DNA of 64,000 nucleotides from Paenibacillus glucanolyticus NBRC 15330 (lineage in GTDB: Bacteria > Bacillota > Bacilli > Paenibacillales > Paenibacillaceae), in NCBI RefSeq assembly GCF_004000885.1, contig NZ_BIMC01000001.1, forward strand, positions 62,001 to 126,000, given 5' to 3'. The notes under the pieces were generated by a model. The model did no database searches and had not been told where the DNA came from. It was given only the letters and a program-made list of their open reading frames with translations. Position 1 is the first letter of the stretch, and each line of letters opens with the position of its first letter. Shown piece by piece: positions 60,172-64,000 of this stretch. A program made the translations under genes and the position numbers.

Positions 60172-62238
60172 ATGGACAATTCAAATTCCAATCCGAATGC
60201 TAACAACCAGAACAAGACAAGCAAGGACCAACAGCTGGAGCAATTCACGGTAGACAATGACGGCAAGAACTTGACAACCAATCAGGGACTTAACGTCTCA
60301 GAGGATGAACATTCGCTTAAAGTTGGTGAACGCGGTCCGACATTGATGGAGGACTTTCACTTCAGGGAAAAAATGACGCATTTTGATCATGAACGAATTC
60401 CGGAGCGAATCGTGCATGCCCGCGGTTTCGGGGCACATGGTTATTTTCAGGTATATGAATCGATGAAAGACTATACAAAAGCCAAGTTCCTTCAGGATCC
60501 TTCCGTGGTCACACCGGTATTCGTCCGTTTCTCCACGGTTGCAGGTTCCAGAGGCTCAGCTGACACGGTCAGGGATGTACGCGGTTTTGCGACCAAATTT
60601 TACACGGAAGAAGGAAATTATGATCTGGTGGGCAACAACATGCCGGTATTCTTTATCCAAGATGCGATGAAGTTCCCCGATTTCATTCATGCGGTAAAGC
60701 CGGAGCCTCATAACGAGATTCCGCAGGCCCAGTCCGCTCATGATACCTTCTGGGATTTTGTTGTTCACAACACAGAAAGTGCGCACATGATTATGTGGGC
60801 AATGTCCGACCGCTCGCTCCCGCGAAGCTTTCGGATGATGGAGGGCTTTGGCGTGCATACCTTCCGTTTCGTGAATGAGGAGGGAAAAGCGCATTTCGTG
60901 AAATTCCACTGGAAACCGGTACTCGGCACACATTCCCTCGTATGGGACGAAACGCAGAAGCTGGCAGGGAAGGACCCCGACTTTAATCGCCGTGATCTGT
61001 GGGATGCCATCGAGTCCGGGAATTATCCGGAATATGAGTTTGGCGTGCAAATGATCCCGGAGGAGGCCGAGTTCGATTTTAACTTTGATATCCTCGATCC
61101 GACGAAGGTATGGCCTGAAGAGATCATTCCGGTAAAAATCATTGGCAAAATGACACTGAATCGCAATACGGATAATTTCTTTGCCGAAACGGAACAAATC
61201 GCATTCCATCCGGGACATGTCGTTCCCGGTATTGATTTCACGAATGATCCACTGCTGCAAGGTCGTCTGTTCTCTTATACCGATACGCAGCTATCCCGGC
61301 TGGGCGGACCGAATTTTCATGAAATTCCGATCAACCGTTCCGTTGCGCCGGTTCACAACAACCAGCGGGATGGTATGCACCGCATGACCATCAATAAGGG
61401 ACCGGTCAGCTATCACAAGAACGGCATCGCCGGCAATACGCCGAAGCCGGTTCCGCCTGAGAAAGGCGGCTACGAGCACTATACGGAGAAGGTTGAGGGA
61501 CGCAAGGTCCAGGCCCGCAGCGATAGCTTCAAGGATCACTTCAGCCAGGCGGCGATGTTCTGGAACAGTATGTCGGATGTGGAGAAAATGCATATCGTAT
61601 CCGCTTTCCAATTCGAGCTTGGTAAGGTGCAGCGGAAGGAAATCCGCCAGCAGGTCGTTGATCTGTTTGCTCATGTCGACAGTGATCTCGCAACCCGCAT
61701 TTCGGAAGGCATCGGAACGATTCCTCCCCAAACCAGCGGTTCGGCTTCCAGTGAGTCTTCGCCTGCGCTGAGCATGATGAATACGGTAAAGCTGCCCTTA
61801 ACGCGTAAGGTGGCTGTGCTTGCAGGTAACGGATTCACAGACGAGTTGCCGTTTGTGTTATCCCAGCTGCAGCAAGCGGGCATCATCGCCGAAGTGGTTA
61901 GTCCGAAGCTGGGGACCATTAAGGGTAAAACCAGCGGGGAGCTGGAGGTTCAGCATTCCCTCCTCGGGGCTGATTCGGTCTTGTTTGACGCGGTGCTTGT
62001 CGCAGGGGGCGCCTTAAGCGTGTCGGAGCTCCTGACTGAGCCGAAGACTCTCGATTTTATCAAGGAAGCCTACCAGCATTTCAAGCCAATCGGCGCTATT
62101 GCGGAAGGGGCTAATCTGCTGCCATCCGCAAATGGAGAAGGTATCGTGATTGCTCAGGAGAATGAGGAGCTTAAACCGTTCGGACAAGCCTTCATGGAGG
62201 CAATCGCTGCGCATCGTCATTGGACGCGCGCTATTTAA
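60172..62238 (+). CDS. Large-subunit catalase (KatE/HPII type)
   Basis: A 688-residue haem catalase that breaks down hydrogen peroxide. Seen: catalytic His in RIVHARGFGAHGYF (near residue 82), Asn in LVGNNMPVFFIQDA, the proximal haem Tyr in GRLFSYTDTQLSRLG, and after ~residue 520 a flavodoxin-like C-terminal domain (VAVLAGNGFTDELPFVL) that only large-subunit catalases have. The N-terminal ~25 residues are Asn/Gln/Lys-rich. AGGAGG precedes the ATG. Confidence 0.94.
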   Translation: MDNSNSNPNANNQNKTSKDQQLEQFTVDNDGKNLTTNQGLNVSEDEHSLKVGERGPTLMEDFHFREKMTHFDHERIPERIVHARGFGAHGYFQVYESMKDYTKAKFLQDPSVVTPVFVRFSTVAGSRGSADTVRDVRGFATKFYTEEGNYDLVGNNMPVFFIQDAMKFPDFIHAVKPEPHNEIPQAQSAHDTFWDFVVHNTESAHMIMWAMSDRSLPRSFRMMEGFGVHTFRFVNEEGKAHFVKFHWKPVLGTHSLVWDETQKLAGKDPDFNRRDLWDAIESGNYPEYEFGVQMIPEEAEFDFNFDILDPTKVWPEEIIPVKIIGKMTLNRNTDNFFAETEQIAFHPGHVVPGIDFTNDPLLQGRLFSYTDTQLSRLGGPNFHEIPINRSVAPVHNNQRDGMHRMTINKGPVSYHKNGIAGNTPKPVPPEKGGYEHYTEKVEGRKVQARSDSFKDHFSQAAMFWNSMSDVEKMHIVSAFQFELGKVQRKEIRQQVVDLFAHVDSDLATRISEGIGTIPPQTSGSASSESSPALSMMNTVKLPLTRKVAVLAGNGFTDELPFVLSQLQQAGIIAEVVSPKLGTIKGKTSGELEVQHSLLGADSVLFDAVLVAGGALSVSELLTEPKTLDFIKEAYQHFKPIGAIAEGANLLPSANGEGIVIAQENEELKPFGQAFMEAIAAHRHWTRAI

Positions 62239-62251
62239 CTTTGGGTATTGC

Positions 62252-62280
62252 TTGAATACAGGAATGGATTAAGGTATAAT
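62252..62280 (+). promoter_or_regulatory. Promoter of the hisS attenuator transcript
   Basis: TTGAAT (62252-62257) and TATAAT (62275-62280) are 17 bp apart. Transcription would begin near 62287, about 30 bases before the leader peptide. Confidence 0.72.
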
Positions 62281-62317
62281 TCCCTTTAATCATTTATGGA
62301 GTGAAGGGGATTATATC

Positions 62318-62365
62318 ATGATGAACATCCAATGGAATCAACTTCATCATCACAAGCAGCGTTAG
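62318..62365 (+). CDS. Histidine-rich leader peptide (attenuator)
   Basis: A 15-codon ORF, MMNIQWNQLHHHKQR, with three consecutive His codons (CAT CAT CAC, 62345-62353) just before its end. AAGGGG lies 8 bp upstream of the ATG. It precedes a terminator and the histidyl-tRNA synthetase gene. Its role is probably regulatory: ribosome stalling at His codons when His-tRNA is scarce. Confidence 0.75.
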   Translation: MMNIQWNQLHHHKQR

Positions 62366-62463
62366 CACACCTGTAACCAATCAGGGTGGGCTGACGCTGT
62401 TCGCGTTGGCCTCCCTGCCGCATAATAAGGCGCGCGGGACCAAGAGGTCCGGCGCGTTTTTTA
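62357..62463 (+). promoter_or_regulatory. Histidine attenuator: mutually exclusive hairpins and terminator
   Basis: Segment 1 (62357-62366, CAGCGTTAGC) pairs with segment 2 (62390-62399, GCTGACGCTG). The start of segment 2 (62382-62386, CAGGG) can instead pair with segment 3 (62413-62417, CCCTG). Segment 3 (62403-62412) can pair with the 5' arm of the terminator (62428-62435). The terminator is CGCGCGGGACC/GGTCCGGCGCG (62431-62456) then six T. A ribosome at the leader stop masks segment 1, so 2:3 forms and the terminator follows. A ribosome stalled on His codons leaves 1:2 and lets 3 block the terminator. Confidence 0.7.
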
Positions 62464-62491
62464 TTTTCAGAAGAAGAAAGGATGATCTAAG

Positions 62492-63772
62492 GTGCAGAAC
62501 GTAAAAGGGACATACGACTATTTTGGCAAGGAGCAGGCCGTTCGGCGAAAGGTGCAGTCCACACTGCGCGACGTGTTTGAGAGCTATGATTATGAGGAGA
62601 TGGAATCCACCATCCTGAATGAGCGGGAACTGTTATCTTCGAAGTATGCAGGCGGAGAAGAAATTCAGAAGGAGATGTATCAGCTGACCGATCAGGGAAA
62701 GCGAGACCTGGGTCTACGATACGATTTGACGATTCCATTTGCCAAGGTGATTGCCTTTAACCCCGGTATCGAGCTGCCGTTTAAACGGTTTGAGATGGGG
62801 AAGGTCTTTCGGGATGGACCCGTTAAGCGGGGAAGATTGCGGGAATTTCTGCAATGCGATGTCGATGTGGTGGGGATTCCGGGTCCGGAAGCGGAGGTCG
62901 AGCTGATGCAGCTCGCAGTTGAAGCGTTTCGGAGATTGGAGATTCCGGTTCTCCTCCGATGGAATAACCGCCGATTTTTGGGGGAGGTACTTGAATCGAT
63001 GGGCGTTCCCGCAGAGATGAAATCAACGGTAATGCTAACGCTCGACAAGATCGAGAAGATTGGCAGGGAAGGAGTTCGGCAAGAGCTGGTGAGCAAGGTG
63101 CTGGCTCCTGAGGTTTGCGATCACATCCTTGAGTTTGTTGATCTTAAAGAGCCGTCCTTCGAACAGATTGTCGGGAGATACCGCGTAGGCGACAACCCCG
63201 GTGCACGTGAAGTCCAGATGCTGCAAGACATGCTGCAGCGAGTAGGGCTTGAGCAGGATTGTGTGTTCGATCCATTTCTTTCACGCGGATTGTCTTTCTA
63301 TACGGGTACCGTATATGAAATCTTTGATGTCTCGGGCAGCTACCGTTCAAGCCTGGGCGGAGGGGGACGATATGATGCCATTATCGCACACCTCGTCGGA
63401 AGGGATGATATTGCCTATCCGACGGTTGGGCTGTCGTTCGGAATGGAATCCATCATGGAAATGATCCGCAACCGCCCAATGGGAACGAGCAAGCCGGAGG
63501 TGATTGTTATTCCGATAGGAGATGCCATTCCGGAAGGGCTTCGAGCAGCTGCAGTCCTCAGAAACCAAGGATTACGTACCGAATTCGCTCATAACGGACG
63601 GAAATTGAAAAAGACGCTGTCGAAGGCCTCTTCCGATGGCATCCCGTATGTCATTCTGATCGGCGAAGAGGAAGCGGCTGCGGGACAGGTGCGATTGAAG
63701 GATATGCACGAGAATACGGAGGTTCAGATGCGGCTTGAAGAAGTCGTGGCATTCATGAAGCAGAATTCATGA
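62492..63772 (+). CDS. hisS: Histidyl-tRNA synthetase
   Basis: A 426-residue class II synthetase. Start is GTG with AAAGGATGA upstream. Seen: motif 2 region FEMGKVFRDGPVKRGRLREF, the His-specific block RGLSFYTGTVYEIF (canonical is LDYYTG), SLGGGGRYDAI near motif 3, and a full C-terminal anticodon-binding domain (VIVIPIGDAIPEGLRAAAVL). The anticodon domain separates it from HisZ, which lacks one. It resembles the second type of HisRS found in some Bacilli and Clostridia, so the genome may carry another hisS. Confidence 0.9.
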   Translation: MQNVKGTYDYFGKEQAVRRKVQSTLRDVFESYDYEEMESTILNERELLSSKYAGGEEIQKEMYQLTDQGKRDLGLRYDLTIPFAKVIAFNPGIELPFKRFEMGKVFRDGPVKRGRLREFLQCDVDVVGIPGPEAEVELMQLAVEAFRRLEIPVLLRWNNRRFLGEVLESMGVPAEMKSTVMLTLDKIEKIGREGVRQELVSKVLAPEVCDHILEFVDLKEPSFEQIVGRYRVGDNPGAREVQMLQDMLQRVGLEQDCVFDPFLSRGLSFYTGTVYEIFDVSGSYRSSLGGGGRYDAIIAHLVGRDDIAYPTVGLSFGMESIMEMIRNRPMGTSKPEVIVIPIGDAIPEGLRAAAVLRNQGLRTEFAHNGRKLKKTLSKASSDGIPYVILIGEEEAAAGQVRLKDMHENTEVQMRLEEVVAFMKQNS

Positions 63773-63817
63773 ATCAACACGCATGAACCAAGCGGTTTGC
63801 ATCAGCTTGGATACACG

Positions 63818-63858
63818 AAGACCCCGCTTTGCCGGAAGCGGCAGCGCGGGGTCTTTCC
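63818..63858. terminator. Terminator after hisS
   Basis: AAGACCCCGC pairs with GCGGGGTCTT, with an inner TGCCG-GAAG-CGGCA hairpin, then TTTCC. It lies before a converging gene. Confidence 0.87.
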
Positions 63859-63874
63859 ATCTACATACCATCGG

Positions 63875-64000
63875 TCAAGTATGAAATATCGTAAAGTAAC
63901 TCCAGATGGCAAGGACGGACAGCACGATCAGTAGTACTCCTAAAATGATGGAATAGCGGTACTCCTTTTTCATATTTCTTGCTTTATAATTTTTCCGGTC
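63875..64000 (-). CDS. C-terminal end of a membrane-anchored protein (partial)
   Basis: The frame is open from the window edge to a TGA at 63875-63877, giving 41 residues: a basic stretch (DRKNYKARNMKKEYRYS) then one hydrophobic helix (IILGVLLIVLSVLAIW) and the tail SYFTIFHT. The start lies outside the window, unless a short protein begins at MKKEYRYS. Too little is visible to name a family. Confidence 0.55.
   Translation of the reverse strand, partial: DRKNYKARNMKKEYRYSIILGVLLIVLSVLAIWSYFTIFHT

Noticed and set aside
62381..62399. AGGGTGG before hisS, resembling the first half of the T-box core sequence
   Set aside because: The second half (ACCGCG) is missing, and the leader before it is only about 95 bases, too short for a T-box stem I with specifier loop. 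The His-codon leader explains the region better.

Overview
The window looks like chromosomal DNA from a low-to-mid GC Gram-positive bacterium of the order Bacillales, most likely Paenibacillus. Evidence: strong AGGAGG-type ribosome binding sites, many simple Rho-independent terminators, a YjcZ-type mini-protein, a yfmT/yfmS-like pair, the split glycine decarboxylase (GcvPA/GcvPB) with glycine riboswitches, a MocR regulator, a GH64 glucanase with a CBM56-like module, and many sugar-ester and glycan enzymes with paired regulators. No rRNA, tRNA, CRISPR array, prophage or intact insertion sequence was seen. The species assignment is inference.

Layout. 1-2202: 3' part of an aldehyde dehydrogenase followed by a soluble chemotaxis transducer. 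2400-4276: ZIP metal transporter, a 37-residue YjcZ-like gene on the minus strand, and a zinc metallopeptidase. 4589-9860: GntR regulator divergent from a phosphonate-type ABC transporter (phnD-phnC-phnE-phnE) ending in a protein tyrosine phosphatase. 10049-16531: secreted GH64 beta-1,3-glucanase; a two-gene esterase operon with a clear promoter and two LacI-type operators; the probable LacI repressor; an AraC regulator. 16728-21680: GH2 glycosidase, a truncated old-yellow-enzyme remnant, and two short-chain dehydrogenases around a TetR gene. 21881-28325: Na+/H+ antiporter, Rrf2 regulator with nitroreductase, TetR regulator with MMPL exporter. 28582-32778: TPR protein, small secreted protein, large secreted beta-helix protein with two discoidin domains. 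33223-36869: heterodimeric ABC exporter. 36964-45875: alpha/beta hydrolase, a nosD-nosL-nosY-nosF copper-maturation cluster without nosZ, YtkA-like lipoprotein with PepSY membrane protein, TlpA/ResA thioredoxin, two-component system. 45973-51950: small membrane protein, ABC exporter with a small upstream gene under paired palindromes, guanine deaminase, arylamine N-acetyltransferase, YcdB-like protein. 52054-57166: glycine cleavage genes in two divergent units, each behind its own tandem glycine riboswitch. 57267-64000: EamA transporter divergent from a MocR regulator, catalase behind a structured leader, histidyl-tRNA synthetase behind a histidine attenuator, and the end of a minus-strand gene.

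How the genes work together. Most units are small regulator-plus-target modules: GntR with phn, LacI with esterases, AraC with GH2, TetR with SDR, Rrf2 with nitroreductase, TetR with MMPL, MocR with EamA, NarL-type two-component system beside redox and copper genes. The strongest RNA-level finding is at 62252-62463: a 15-residue leader peptide with three consecutive His codons, mutually exclusive hairpins and a terminator in front of hisS. That arrangement fits ribosome-mediated attenuation, unusual for a Firmicute aminoacyl-tRNA synthetase gene, which normally uses a T-box. A second unexplained leader precedes the catalase gene. All functional calls are from sequence reading alone; no database search was run.
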